Below are positions 1 to 9,070 of a DNA stretch of 22,021 nucleotides, in pieces. Origin of the DNA: Priapulus caudatus (taxonomy: Eukaryota > Priapulida > Priapulimorpha > Priapulimorphida > Priapulidae); assembly GCF_000485595.1 (NCBI RefSeq), contig NW_014577083.1, positions 578,032 to 600,052 on the forward strand. Reading direction: 5' to 3'. Each line of letters opens with the position of its first letter. Within the stretch, counting starts at the first letter, position 1. A program made the translations under genes and the position numbers. The notes under the pieces were generated by a model. It saw nothing but the letters and a program-made list of their open reading frames with translations, had not been told where the DNA came from and ran no database searches.

Positions 1-199
1 TATATATATATCCCGATCGTATATGATTACTTTTATTTACATATATTTTATTATGTTAACCGTTATATCACGTGATACCATATGTAACGTTTTCCGTTAT
101 ACCATAGTTAACGGACACGCGTGCAAAAAACGACTTGCATCGCTATCATAATCATTCATATGCATACAGGAGCTATTTGCATGGAGCATGGGGTTAGAA

Positions 200-400
200 T
201 ATGGAGAGGGAGAGAGGGGTAAGAGGGTGACTCAGCGCGTGGAGAGTAAGAGAGGGAGAGAGAGAGCGCGCTCGAGAAAGAGATAGAGCGAAAAAGTAAG
301 GGGTCGCGCGTGCAGAGAAGGAGAGAGAGAGTTACCGAGAAGAGAGAGGGCGATGCAGAGTTAGAATTATACATAGAGAGAAAGGTGGGGGGGGGAGCAA
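200..400 (+). repeat. GA-rich purine tract
   Basis: The plus strand is dominated by GAGAGG/GAGAGA words broken by short CGCGC islands (CGCGCTCGAG near 268) and ends in a run of G near 386-394. The counterpart in copy B lies at about 3155-3350. It is an imperfect GA microsatellite. Such tracts can bind GAGA-type factors in insects, but nothing here shows function. Confidence 0.75.
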
Positions 401-532
401 CGAGCGCGCTAATGAATGCCTCAATTACGTGTCCTGCGTGGAAACGCTTTCATCGTTGCTACCCTCGGTATCCGCATAAAAACGAGAAGAAGAAGCAGCA
501 GCAGCATCGGCGAGCGACGAACCGATCGTTAC

Positions 533-557
533 GCGTGTGTGTGTGTGTGTGTGTGTG
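533..557 (+). repeat. (GT)n microsatellite
   Basis: A clean run of about 12 GT units precedes GGATCGATGACGG. In copy B the corresponding stretch (about 3497-3520) is shorter and broken by extra bases. Confidence 0.9.
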
Positions 558-624
558 GATCGATGACGGACGAGCAGACTGCCTCGCGCGTGATCTAACA
601 ACAACGCGCACGCGACACACAAGC

Positions 625-702
625 GACGACGACGACGACGACGATGATGACGACGATGATGATGATAATGATGACGATGATTATGACGACGACGACGATG
701 AT

Positions 703-734
<32 letters not shown>

Positions 735-873
735 TGACGACGACGACGATGACGATGACGACGATGATGATAACGACGACGATAATGAAGACGATGATGA
801 TGACGACGACGATGACGACGACGGCGATGACGACGACGACAACGATGACGACGATGATGACGACGAGGAAGAC
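625..873 (+). repeat. (GAC/GAT)n trinucleotide tract
   Basis: About 83 consecutive trinucleotides are almost all GAC or GAT, with rare AAT, AAC, GAA, GAG and GGC. The reading phase is never lost, so one frame reads poly-Asp and the others read Met/Thr, Ser or Val/Ile runs. The phase is well preserved despite GAC/GAT interchange, which could suggest coding constraint. However, the flanking frame has no recognisable domain and the second copy is frameshifted throughout. It is best called a mixed trinucleotide microsatellite. Confidence 0.9.
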
Positions 874-1208
874 GCACAAGCAGAGCGTCGCAGACTCATC
901 AACGCCGCATCCTCCGCGCTCATTAGCACCGACCGCGGCTCTCATTTTCTCGCGCGCGAATTTAAATACGCGTCGCCCGTGAGTAGGCCGGGCCTGCAAG
1001 CGGATCGCAACATGACCCACACTATTGACGGTCAGCCGCTGGCAATTATTCGTGCGACAATGCCTCTGTCAGTCACACGCGCCTCGGCTCGAATTTTAGC
1101 AGAATCGGCGGCGCGTCGACAATGCGATGTCTCACTTATTAAAACGATTAACGAGCAGAACGAACAGAATACCGGTAATCCTGCTCCCTCCGTGCGCTCT
1201 CAGAGCAA

Positions 1209-1210
<2 letters not shown>

Positions 1211-1250
<40 letters not shown>

Positions 1251-1260
1251 GTGTGTGTGT
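1211..1260 (+). repeat. (GT)n microsatellite at the end of copy A
   Basis: Twenty-five GT-type units with a single GC interruption. It begins just after the GAGCAAT that closes copy A, which is exactly where the two copies stop matching: copy B continues into a C/T-rich minisatellite instead. Confidence 0.95.
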
Positions 1261-2726
1261 GACACAACTACTCATCCGCGCATTCGCAGTTACCCGTGCG
1301 AAATATGGCTCTTTTGCGATAGACTAAATGACCTACAAGCAGCCTCCACCTTCCAGCGCCCAGAGGTTGTTGTGCTTCAGTCAACATTAAAGCAATTAAC
1401 TCTATCCGATATATGCTGCGCTGTCAGCGACAGTCGCTACCGATCTATGCTCGCCGTCGCAAAACAATGCTAAAACATGTGTACAATGCATTACACAAAG
1501 GAAACGAGTGGTTTGCTTGATTGAATCTCAATCAATGCTTTACACCTCCTGCGCCAGGCGGGCCGCAGTTGTTTCACGTGTACGGTATGCTATTCGCTAC
1601 TGACAACTTAATGGCTTTTTGTTGAAAAGAAATCAAGTGAGCGCAGAACAAGGGAACTGTTTCGAATTCATTCATAAATGCTAGCAAAGAATCAGCGTAA
1701 TAGCAGTTGTGGCTGGCGCCTCTGTGCGCGAATTGATTTCAATAAACTCAAAAGCAAAATCCAAATTTGCGTGTCTGCATGCCCCCCCGGCGAAAATAAC
1801 AACAGCATTTTTTGCTTTGTGTGAGATTTTATTCGAATTTAGATTAAAACGAAAATCTTATTTTAGCTCACACAGATATTATTTCTATCATTTTGTGAGC
1901 ATTCCCCTAAAAGTCCATTAGGCAGAATGACATTTTATAAAGGCGAGCACAGTGGAATGAGTGTGGTTTACTCAGGTGTGAGACCTCGATGCACTCTATT
2001 CTATTCTCCCTGTACAAACATTGTCTAACAGGTGAAGGTGTACATACCTGACCCAATATTGACTATGTCCTGGTCACTGCCACTGATATATGCTGCCTGT
2101 TTTTACATACTCTGTTTCGCTGACATTTTGCTCCGAAAATAGTGTCTTATAGCTACGGGAATTTGAAGGGGAAATGCAGAAAAAATCGTCGACGTGCTAC
2201 GAGCACGAATGCATCTCTGCATACATCTATCTATCTGGCTGGCTTTAGCAGTTATCATTCACTCGCTAGCATGCTAGTATTGAGGAACGCGCATACGCAT
2301 ACGGTTACGGCATTGTAAGTGAAGAGCCAGATGGTGCGAGTACAGGCTTCTTTACTCCAAGACAGCCTACATTCCTATTGAAATTGGCGCGTGCCTTGGC
2401 AACATTACAAGTTGTCGGCATCTCACACTTACCAACTCTAGCTAATGCAGGGCAGCTTGAATTACATCGAGACGTCGAACTTGCACACATAATCGAAGGT
2501 TGCGATAGTTATGTTCCTGATCATGCAGAGATGTTGTCCAGTATAGGGTCCGACAAAACCTTTGCTGGTTGGTCATACTGTCAACTGCATAAGGAAGCAC
2601 TTGAACAGAGAAAACGCATGTTATATACTAGCAGTCTCTGTAATATTGGGGTATAAAACGCTGTTTCTATATACCAATACCAATACAATTTCTTTACCAA
2701 ATTTCGCGTGGCAAAACAACAGGTAC
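1261..2726. other. Single-copy spacer between the two copies
   Basis: Ordinary complexity, AT-leaning sequence without long repeats. It contains a perfect small inverted repeat at 1517-1535 (TTGATTGA, 3-base loop, TCAATCAA) and short CTAT runs near 2227. A 129-codon open frame lies at its right end (2270-2656, separate entry). A TATAAAA word occurs at 2652. I recognise no gene, RNA gene or transposon in it. It lacks the dense phase-breaking insertions of the following copy B. Confidence 0.6.
2270..2656 (+). CDS. Possible coding fragment or exon, unidentified
   Basis: An open frame of 128 codons runs from just after an in-frame TAG (2267-2269) to a TAA at 2654-2656. It has no convincing start: the first internal ATG is near 2531. 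Unlike most open frames here it is not made of simple repeat. Its translation has normal composition, with an amphipathic stretch around 2375-2440 (TFLLKLARALATLQVVGISH) followed by mixed charged residues and single Trp, Tyr and Cys residues. A pyrimidine-rich stretch ending TCCAAGACAG at 2364 could be a splice acceptor, making this a terminal exon. I do not recognise a family. Length alone is not significant in 22 kb, so it may be chance or a decayed exon. Confidence 0.15.
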   Translation, partial: HASIEERAYAYGYGIVSEEPDGASTGFFTPRQPTFLLKLARALATLQVVGISHLPTLANAGQLELHRDVELAHIIEGCDSYVPDHAEMLSSIGSDKTFAGWSYCQLHKEALEQRKRMLYTSSLCNIGV

Positions 2727-2850
2727 CACACGCGCGCGCGCGCAGACACACACACACGCGCACGCACGCATACACATGCACACACACACACACCGCACAC
2801 ACACCACACACACACACACACACAGCACACACACACACACACATACACAC
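2727..2850. repeat. (CA)n / (CG)n compound microsatellite
   Basis: A short alternating CG run (2731-2743) is followed by about 100 bases of CA repeats with scattered G and T interruptions. It consists of alternating purine-pyrimidine steps throughout and is a predicted Z-DNA-prone tract. Cys-Val and Thr-His open frames across it are artefacts of the repeat. Confidence 0.92.
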
Positions 2851-2938
2851 GCCATATATTATATATTATATTACTATATAGTATATATATATATATATAT
2901 ATATTTATGATATATAGTATGTATATAGTATATATATA
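2851..2938. repeat. (TA)n-rich tract
   Basis: TATA/ATAT runs with small interruptions sit directly before copy B. Copy A also begins after a TA run at the window start, so this TA tract is probably part of the duplicated unit's left flank. Confidence 0.85.
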
Positions 2939-4213
2939 ATCCCGATCCGGTATATGATGTACTTTTATTTAGCATATACTTTGTATTATGTGTAACCGTT
3001 ATAGTCACAGTGATAAGCCATATGTAACGTTTTCCGTTATACGCATAGTTAAACGGACACGCGTGGGCAAAAAGGACGACTTGCGATCTGCTATCATAAT
3101 CATGTCCATATGCCTAGCCGGAGCTATTTGCATTGGAGCGATGGGGTTAAAATATGGAGAGGGAGAGATGGGTAAGAGGTGACTCAGCGCGTGGAGAGTA
3201 CATAGATGGGAGAGAGAGAGCGCGCTCGAGAAAGAGACTAAGAGCGAAAAAGTAAGGGGTCGCGCGTGCAGAGACAGGAGAGGAGAGTTACCGAGAAGAG
3301 AGAGGGGCGATTCAGAGTTAGAATATACATACGAGAGAAAGTGGGGGGGGAGCAACGAGTGCGCGCTAATGATTGCCTCAATTACGTGTCGCTGTGTGAA
3401 ACGCTTTCATCGTGCTACGCTCGTCGCGCGCAATGAAAAACGAGAAGAAGAAGCAGCAGCAGCATGCGCGAGCGACGATACCGATCGTTACGCACGTGCT
3501 GTGTGTGGTGTTGGTGTGTGTGGATCGATGGACGGAGCCGAGCATGACTGCCCTCCGCGCGTGAATCTAACAACAACGCGCACGGCGACAACACAAGCGA
3601 CGACGACGACGACGCCGATGAATGACGATTGATGACGACTAGACGACGATTGATTGACGAACGATGATGATGATAATGATGACGATGATTATGACGCGAC
3701 ACGGATGATGAACGAAACGACGATGAATGAGTAACGACGACAATGACGATGACGACATAACGAGACGACGATAAATAGAACGAATGATGATTGACGACGA
3801 CGACGACGACGGACGGCGATGATCGATGATACTGAGGAGAGACGCCACAAGCAGAGCGTCGCAGACTGCATCAACGCCGCATCCTCCGCGCTCATTAGCA
3901 CCGACCGCGCTCTCATGTTTCTCGGCAGCGCGAATTTAAATACGCGTCGCACCGCGTGAAGTAGGCGCGGGCCTGCAAGCGATCGGCAAACGATGACCAC
4001 ACTATTGACGGTCAGGCCCGCTGGCAATTATTCGTTGCGACAATGGCCTCTGGTCAAGTCACAGCGCGCCTCGGCTCGAATTTTAGCAGAATCTGTGCGG
4101 CGCGTCGACAATGGCGATGTCCTCACTTATTAAACGATTAATCGAGCAGAACGAACAGGAGACTCAAGAATACCGGATAATCACCTGCTCCTCCGTGGCG
4201 CTCTATCAGAGCC
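2930..4213 (+). repeat. Duplicated segment, copy B (indel-riddled copy)
   Basis: Homologous to 1-1211 in the same orientation. Outside the GAC/GAT tract it is about 1,043 bases long against about 962 in copy A, a net expansion of roughly 8 percent. The difference is mostly single extra bases spread evenly: for example, TTTATTTACATATATTTT in A reads TTTATTTAGCATATACTTTG in B. Substitutions are fewer. Every simple repeat within it is out of phase, including the GAC/GAT tract at about 3598-3840. Evenly spread, insertion-dominated differences are typical of raw single-molecule long reads, not of neutral divergence. It carries no gene. Its right boundary is where it departs from copy A, in the CAGAGC near 4210. 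Confidence 0.9.
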
Positions 4214-5805
4214 CCTGTTGCAGTAATTCCCACTCCCTCCTCAGCTCTCCTCCCCATCCCATCCACCTCTCCCCTCCTCCCCTCTCTCCTCCCCACCCTC
4301 CCTCGCTCACCCCTCCCTCCTCCTTTCCCCTGCTCCCACCCCCTCCCCTTCTCCAACCTGCCCTCCTCCCCTCTTCCCCGCCCATCCCTGCCCCTCTCCA
4401 CACCCCTACCTCGCTCCCCTCTCACCGCTGCTCCACCCTCCCTTCTCCACCCGCTCCCCTGTTCTCACACCCCTCCCCTCCTCCACCCGCCCCTCTCACC
4501 CTCCCCACCCTCCCCTCCTCCACCCTCCCCCTCCTCCAACCCCTTCCCCTTTTGCAGCCCTCCCCTTTCTCCACCCCTCTCCTCCTCCCGCTCTTTTCCC
4601 CCCCTTCTCCCTTCTGTGCCTACTCACAGCAATGTTAAGTAGCCTGCACGCAATCTCCAACTGCTCAACCCTCCCGCTCCTCCAACCCCTCCCCCTCTCT
4701 TTCCACCTCCCCCTCCTCTTCTCCACCCCTCCCCTCCTCACCCACCCCGTTCTCCACCCCTCCCCTCCTTCCCGTGCGCTCACAGCAATTGGTTAGTACC
4801 TGCACGTCCCTCCCCTTCTCCACCCCTCCCCGCTTCCCAAGTCGCTCACACCAGCAATGTTAGACAGGGTGCACCCCCGTTCCCCTCCTCCACAGCTCGT
4901 CCTCATCCATCCCTCGCCTCCGTCCACCCTCCCCCTCCTCCAACCGTACCTTCTCCTCCACCCTCCTCTCCTCCACCCCTCCCTCCTCCACCGCCTCCCC
5001 TCCTCCACCCTCCCTTTCTCGCCACCGGCCTCCCCTCCTCCCCCGTGCGCTCACCAGCAATGTTAGCACGACCTGCACCCCTCCCATTCTCCACCCTCCC
5101 TCCCCACCCTCCCCTCCTCCACCCCTCCCTTCTGCCACATAGCCTAGCTCAGACCTCCCCTGCCTCCGCCTCCTCTCCCCCACCCTCCTCCTCCTCCACC
5201 CTCCAAAACCCTCCTCCACCCTCCCTCCTCCACCCCTCTCAATCCTCACATGCCCTCCCCTCCTCCACTCCTCCGCTCATCCACTCTCTCCCGTCCTCCA
5301 ACCCCTCCCCTCCTCCACCCCTCCCCTGCCTCCACCCATCCCCTCCTCCAACCCCTCCCCCCTCCCCTTCTCCCTCATCTCCACCCTCGGCCCTCCTCCC
5401 ACCCTGCCGCTCCTCCCCCGTGGCGCTCACAGCAATGTTAAGTGCCTCCATCCTCCCCTCCTCCACTCCTCCCCTCTCCACCTTCCTCTCCTCCACCCCT
5501 CCTCCCCCCTTCTCCCCTCCTCTCCCCTCCCCTCCTCCCCCGTGCGCGTCACACAAATGTTAGTACCGTGCCCACCACCTCCTCTCCTCACCCCTCCCTC
5601 CTCACCCCTCCCTCCCTCCCCGTTCTGCTCCACAGCAATGTTAGCACCTGCACCCTCCCCCTCCTCCGACCTCGTGCGTCCCACAGCCAATGTTAGCTAC
5701 CTGCAACCCCTTCCCTCTCCACCTCCCCTCCTCTGTGCTCAGAGCAATGTGAATACTCCCACCCACTTCTTCCTGCTCCCTCGCTGCGATTCTGAGTTAC
5801 ACACC
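4214..5805 (+). repeat. C/T-rich minisatellite with recurring GTGCGCTCACAGCAATGTTA core
   Basis: The bulk is CTCCTCCACCCCTCCC-like sequence with almost no G or A. It is punctuated by a conserved core of about 32 bases: GTGCGCTCACAGCAATGTTA followed by GTACCTGCACC. Recognisable cores start near 4613, 4773, 4840, 5043, 5415, 5540, 5622, 5668 and 5730. Degraded ones lie near 5130 and 5783, and a partial one at 4192-4215. Spacing varies from about 50 to 370 bases. Cores differ by single-base gains and losses (GTGGCGCTCACAGCAATGTTAA against GTGCGCTCACAGCAATTGGTTA). The minus strand is G-rich with many GGGG and GGAGG runs. The Pro/Ser/Leu-rich open frames across it (such as 4111-4638 and 5045-5563) are repeat translations with unstable frame. 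Confidence 0.88.
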
Positions 5806-5881
5806 TCCCCTTCCTTCCCCTCCCCCTCCCCGCCGCCTTACTGCGCACTGGACATATCATCTTTCTTTACTTCCGCGTGGC

Positions 5882-6290
5882 GCGCACACACGCACCACTC
5901 ACCACACAACACAAGATTACACGTTCGTCGCGGTGCAGGAACACAACACACACACACACACACAACACGCGCGCGCGCCGCGCGGCGGCGCGACACACAC
6001 CACACACCAGCACAGCAACACGCGCACAACGCACACGCACACAGAGCCGACACGCACACCACACGCAACAGTTGCACACGCACACGCACACGCACACCCT
6101 GCGCGACACCACACGCCGACACGACGCACCCGCACCGCACACGCACACACGCACCAACGCACCGCACACGCACACAGCACACGCGCATGCAACACAGGCA
6201 CACACACACACACACACACACAACACACACACACTGACACACACACACACCGCCGCGACGCACGCACGCACGCACGCACGCACACCGCAC
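5882..6290. repeat. Degenerate (CA)n/(CG)n tract
   Basis: About 400 bases of CACA, CACG and GCGC words on the plus strand, with a CGCGCGCGCCGCGCGG patch near 5969. A pure CA run lies at 6199-6222 and ACGC tetranucleotide units at 6258-6280. Almost wholly alternating purine-pyrimidine. No frame is meaningful; the Thr-His and Cys-Val open frames are artefacts. Confidence 0.9.
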
Positions 6291-6465
6291 GACCACCGCT
6301 GGCACGTCGACCACACAGACACAAATCACACAGATATAGTACCGAGTTTTTGCGGTATGACGCCCCCATGCATCAATCGTGCCTCTAAATAGAGACGGTA
6401 ACTATAGGGCCGAGTATTCTAATAGCGAGGTGTAGGTCCTGCACCATTTTTACTATCTACGTGAG

Positions 6466-6470
<5 letters not shown>

Positions 6471-6510
<40 letters not shown>

Positions 6511-6524
6511 TAGATAGATAGATA
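6471..6524. repeat. (TA)n followed by (GATA)n
   Basis: A pure TA run of about 38 bases passes into four or five in-phase GATA units and ends at TTGTTAG. This repeat is clean, unlike the noisy repeats just to its left. Confidence 0.95.
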
Positions 6525-7645
6525 TTGTTAGCTATTTTGCTGACGTGTATAATATGAGTCTACCGTACCGTAGGTAAAAAAAGACATAGCTACACACATC
6601 AGTGAAATATTTCGTTCGTGGCATTGTCATCCAAACTTATACAACAGTGTTCTTACGATTTATTTTCCTGCATACTATAATATTTGCGCATGCCGTATTT
6701 ACGCATAGAGCGCACATAACGCTGCATACCCAAATTTCAGCTCGAAATCTTCGCCAATCGTGAATTTCAGCTTATTGTATGCTAGGTGGCGCTTGGAGAC
6801 ATTTTCTGAGAAAAACTGAGGACTGTCAAATCACAGATTGATCGCCTTCACGATGTACTGTTCGTAGGGTTATGTCGCCGTATATTTATAATTATTATTT
6901 TATTGCGTTTAAACGATGGATATTTATGGATCATAGAAAAAATGCCCTAACAGATATATTCCAGAATGTTGAAATTACAGCGCATTGTAATAATGCTTTG
7001 ATAACTAGGACCTACAAAGAGCTCACTCCGTCCCTACAGGGCAGCATAGCATCCAACATCTTAAATCCACCATTATGGAACACATCTTGGAACATTTTTT
7101 TCTACAAAATATACATTGTATAAATGCAATAATATAAAAATTATAAATATTAGGCTTTCTTTTGTTGGTTCATATATATTAACTAGTCAGGAACCAATAG
7201 ATTAAAAAAAACTCTCCCAAACTGACCAGAGTAGAACTTGGACTTGACTTGCGCTACTATCTAATGAGAAAGGGATTCGCCGCAAATTAGCACTTGAAAA
7301 TATTATTGTTGATTTTTCAGCTAACACGAAAACACAATCTCTAATATTTGCGTGAATCCTTTTTGATTTTGGGAAAAAATTACCTCGGGCAATATATTTG
7401 TAGCACTTTTACCGCACAAGTCCAGAACACTACGCACGCGTGATGTGCCCGTGGATAGATCTACCTCATAAAGACGTATAGTATATATAGTAGATTGTAT
7501 ATAGTAGATATAAAGGCCTAGAAATTTAGTTATTGTCCCACGATTTACCGATGCAAAACTTGTAAAATAGCACACCCGTTTATCATGGCGTAGGCCTATA
7601 TATGTTTCTGTCTATATCCAATCACGGGACGGTTTCAGTATGGCG
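6525..7645. other. Single-copy AT-rich stretch
   Basis: Mixed-complexity, AT-rich DNA. It holds a CTCF-core-like site (6782-6796) and several small open frames with no recognisable product. Of those, 6872-7123 (plus, 83 codons) is Ile/Tyr/Asn-rich as expected of AT-rich chance frames, and 7321-7575 (minus, 84 codons) contains a short mixed-composition piece ending at a CCGAG/GTAATT step that resembles a splice donor. I identify no gene. Confidence 0.55.
6782..6796 (+). promoter_or_regulatory. CTCF-core-like site
   Basis: CTAGGTGGCGCTTGG contains AGGTGGCG (6784-6791), matching the core of the insect CTCF consensus (AGRKGGCG-like). Two further copies of this 8-mer lie at 13749-13756 and 15132-15139, both on the minus strand. 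A motif match alone does not show binding. Confidence 0.3.
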
Positions 7646-7673
7646 TACACACACACGCAAGCACACACGCACG

Positions 7674-7733
<60 letters not shown>

Positions 7734-7821
7734 TAGACACATACAGATACACACACACGTGCGTGCATGCACGTACATACATACAAACACACATACGCGC
7801 GCGCGCACACTCGCACACACA
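7646..7821. repeat. (CA)n microsatellite with ACGC and ACAT variants
   Basis: A central pure CA run of about 45 bases (7680-7726) is flanked by CACG and ACAT/ACGT variant units, with a CGCGCGCGC patch at 7797-7806. It is clean and in phase. Any Cys/Val or Thr/His open frame here is a repeat artefact. Confidence 0.95.
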
Positions 7822-8201
7822 GTATAACGTGATTTAGCTGGCAAAATTGAGTTGAGTTTCAACGGCAAATTAGAGCTGCATGGGCCAAATTAAACTAATT
7901 TAAATATTCTTACAACAAGATATTTCTTGCTGCATTCACAGTGCCAATTACTTTAACAAGGTTCGCTTAATTAAAATTAAAATAATTTCACATGATTGTG
8001 GAATGCAGACGCACGCAGGCACGACCGGAGACGGCATGCTAATTTTGCGACCACGCGACCACTTTCTTGTTTTGTCGAGCTATTTTGCGGGGCTCGATAG
8101 GCTATTTTGTTCTCTTAAATTTATAAGACTTGTAATTTAAATTCGCTTATTCTAATGGTAATTTTGGCTGCCACCGCGCCTTTCGTCTGCAGTACGTGGC
8201 A

Positions 8202-8231
8202 CCATGCATCTGCTGCGTCTTCGATGCATGG
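8202..8231. other. Perfect 9-bp inverted repeat, 12-base loop
   Basis: CCATGCATC (8202-8210) is exactly complementary to GATGCATGG (8223-8231), with TGCTGCGTCTTC between. GG at 8198-8199 could pair with CC at 8232-8233 across a two-base bulge. Each arm contains the palindrome ATGCAT, so the arms could also be two binding sites in opposed orientation. The stem is too short for a typical miRNA precursor. Confidence 0.8.
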
Positions 8232-8607
8232 CCGGACGCTGCGTGATCAATATTTAATTAAAGATGCGGAGCCTAGCTCTTCCTGACCGGACTCGCTGCA
8301 GTTTGCGCTAATTTCTTTTCGTGAAATATTTATGTATAAATCTTACGTTAACGCGCAACGGCTGGTCACGAATAAGCAAGACATCGCCAGCGGAAGCGAC
8401 GAAACGACATTACCGGATACGACGTGACGAATTTCTGACTGTCGCATATATGCTATAATATCGTCGAGAATAATCTTCGGACGTATAACAGATTATAGAT
8501 ATATAATTATATGTATTATAGACATATAATATAAGAATTATAGTATCGTTTCTATTAGATTGTCGACGCGCATGCGTATAACATTCCACCGACCAGCGAA
8601 CGCGTAA

Positions 8608-8700
8608 TTATTGACTTGCGTGAAACTGACAGAAAGTTCTAGGACGAGTCTTTAAGAAAATATTTCTGACGTCTTGCATGTTAGGTGCCCTCCGAATAGA
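8608..8700 (-). CDS. Possible terminal exon, unidentified (weak)
   Basis: Read on the minus strand, the pyrimidine-rich ATCTACTTTTACCCCACAG ends at 8701 and makes a textbook-looking splice acceptor. It is followed by 30 open codons beginning SIRRAPNMQDVRNIF and a TAA at 8610-8608. The composition is mixed and not repeat-derived. There is no family recognition, no matching upstream donor exon that I can assign, and no AATAAA close downstream. Chance acceptors of this quality are common in 22 kb of insect DNA. Confidence 0.1.
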   Translation of the reverse strand, partial: SIRRAPNMQDVRNIFLKTRPRTFCQFHASQ

Positions 8701-9070
8701 CTGTGGGGTAAAAGTAGATTGTATCTTCCTGCGTTGTGTGTGGCAGTTTAAAATAAATAGTACACAATGAATGGGTAGATATACTTTTGGTTTGATAATA
8801 ATCATATTAGACAGAGATGATATACAGAAATAGTTCATGGGCCCTGGTAAAGAGAAAATCCACTAAATACATCAATCTAATGACTGCAACCAAATCTTGC
8901 ACCAAATGGTTTCAATTACTCCTGCGCCGTATCTCTGCCGGTAAAACTCCGTGGTAGTATAATACTCTCGGGTCGGTCGCGGGCTTGATGTGGAAGTAAT
9001 AGCGATGCGACAGCTTCCGCCAATACAGTTGTAAATTGATACGCACTCCCACACAAACACGTACGTAGAT

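Larger units (their letters stand above)
1..1211 (+). repeat. Duplicated segment, copy A (clean copy)
   Basis: This segment recurs at 2930-4213 in the same orientation and order. Landmarks shared by both copies are the opening TA run followed by CCCGATC, the CATATGTAACGTTTTCCGTT stretch, the GA-rich tract, the poly-G run before AGCAACGAG, the GT run before GGATCGATG, the GAC/GAT tract, GCGAATTTAAATACGCG, and the end at TGCGCTCTCAGAGCAAT. Copy A has intact, in-phase simple repeats, so it is the better-quality version. No gene is recognised in it. The long plus-strand open frame through it (310-1473) starts at a GTG and is dominated by translated GAC/GAT repeat. Copy A starts at the window edge, so its true left end is unseen. 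The duplication is seen directly; whether it is genomic or an assembly duplicate is not decidable here. Confidence 0.93.
7822..9070. other. Single-copy stretch with hairpins, no recognised gene
   Basis: Normal-complexity sequence. Around 8000-8420 it is less AT-rich and contains motif-dense pieces: a perfect 9-bp hairpin (8202-8231) and the palindrome TTTAATTAAA at 8253-8262. At 8506-8530 there is an AT-rich hairpin, ATTATATGT, 7-base loop, ACATATAAT. A minus-strand acceptor-like site at 8701-8719 precedes a short open frame (separate entry). No protein or RNA family is recognised. Confidence 0.5.

Noticed and set aside
310-1473. 387-codon plus-strand open frame with long poly-Asp
   Set aside because: It starts at a GTG, is dominated by translated GAC/GAT and GT repeats, has no recognisable domain, and its second copy is frameshifted throughout.
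2652-2658. TATAAAA that could be a core promoter
   Set aside because: No initiator or open frame in the expected place downstream; next sequence is a CA repeat.
4111-5563. Pro/Ser/Leu-rich open frames across the C/T-rich region
   Set aside because: Low-complexity C/T repeat gives open frames in several phases; frames stop and restart at each minisatellite core.
4214-5805. CRISPR-like pattern of conserved core and variable spacer
   Set aside because: Cores are irregularly spaced (50-370 bases), spacers are all C/T low-complexity, and the genome is eukaryotic with no cas genes; it is a minisatellite.
5542-6392. Overlapping Thr-His and Cys-Val frames on both strands
   Set aside because: CA/CG repeats are open in all frames; not a protein.
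7321-7575. Minus-strand 84-codon frame with a donor-like end (CCGAG/GTAATT)
   Set aside because: Only about 30 codons have ordinary composition, the acceptor side is poor, and no family is recognised.
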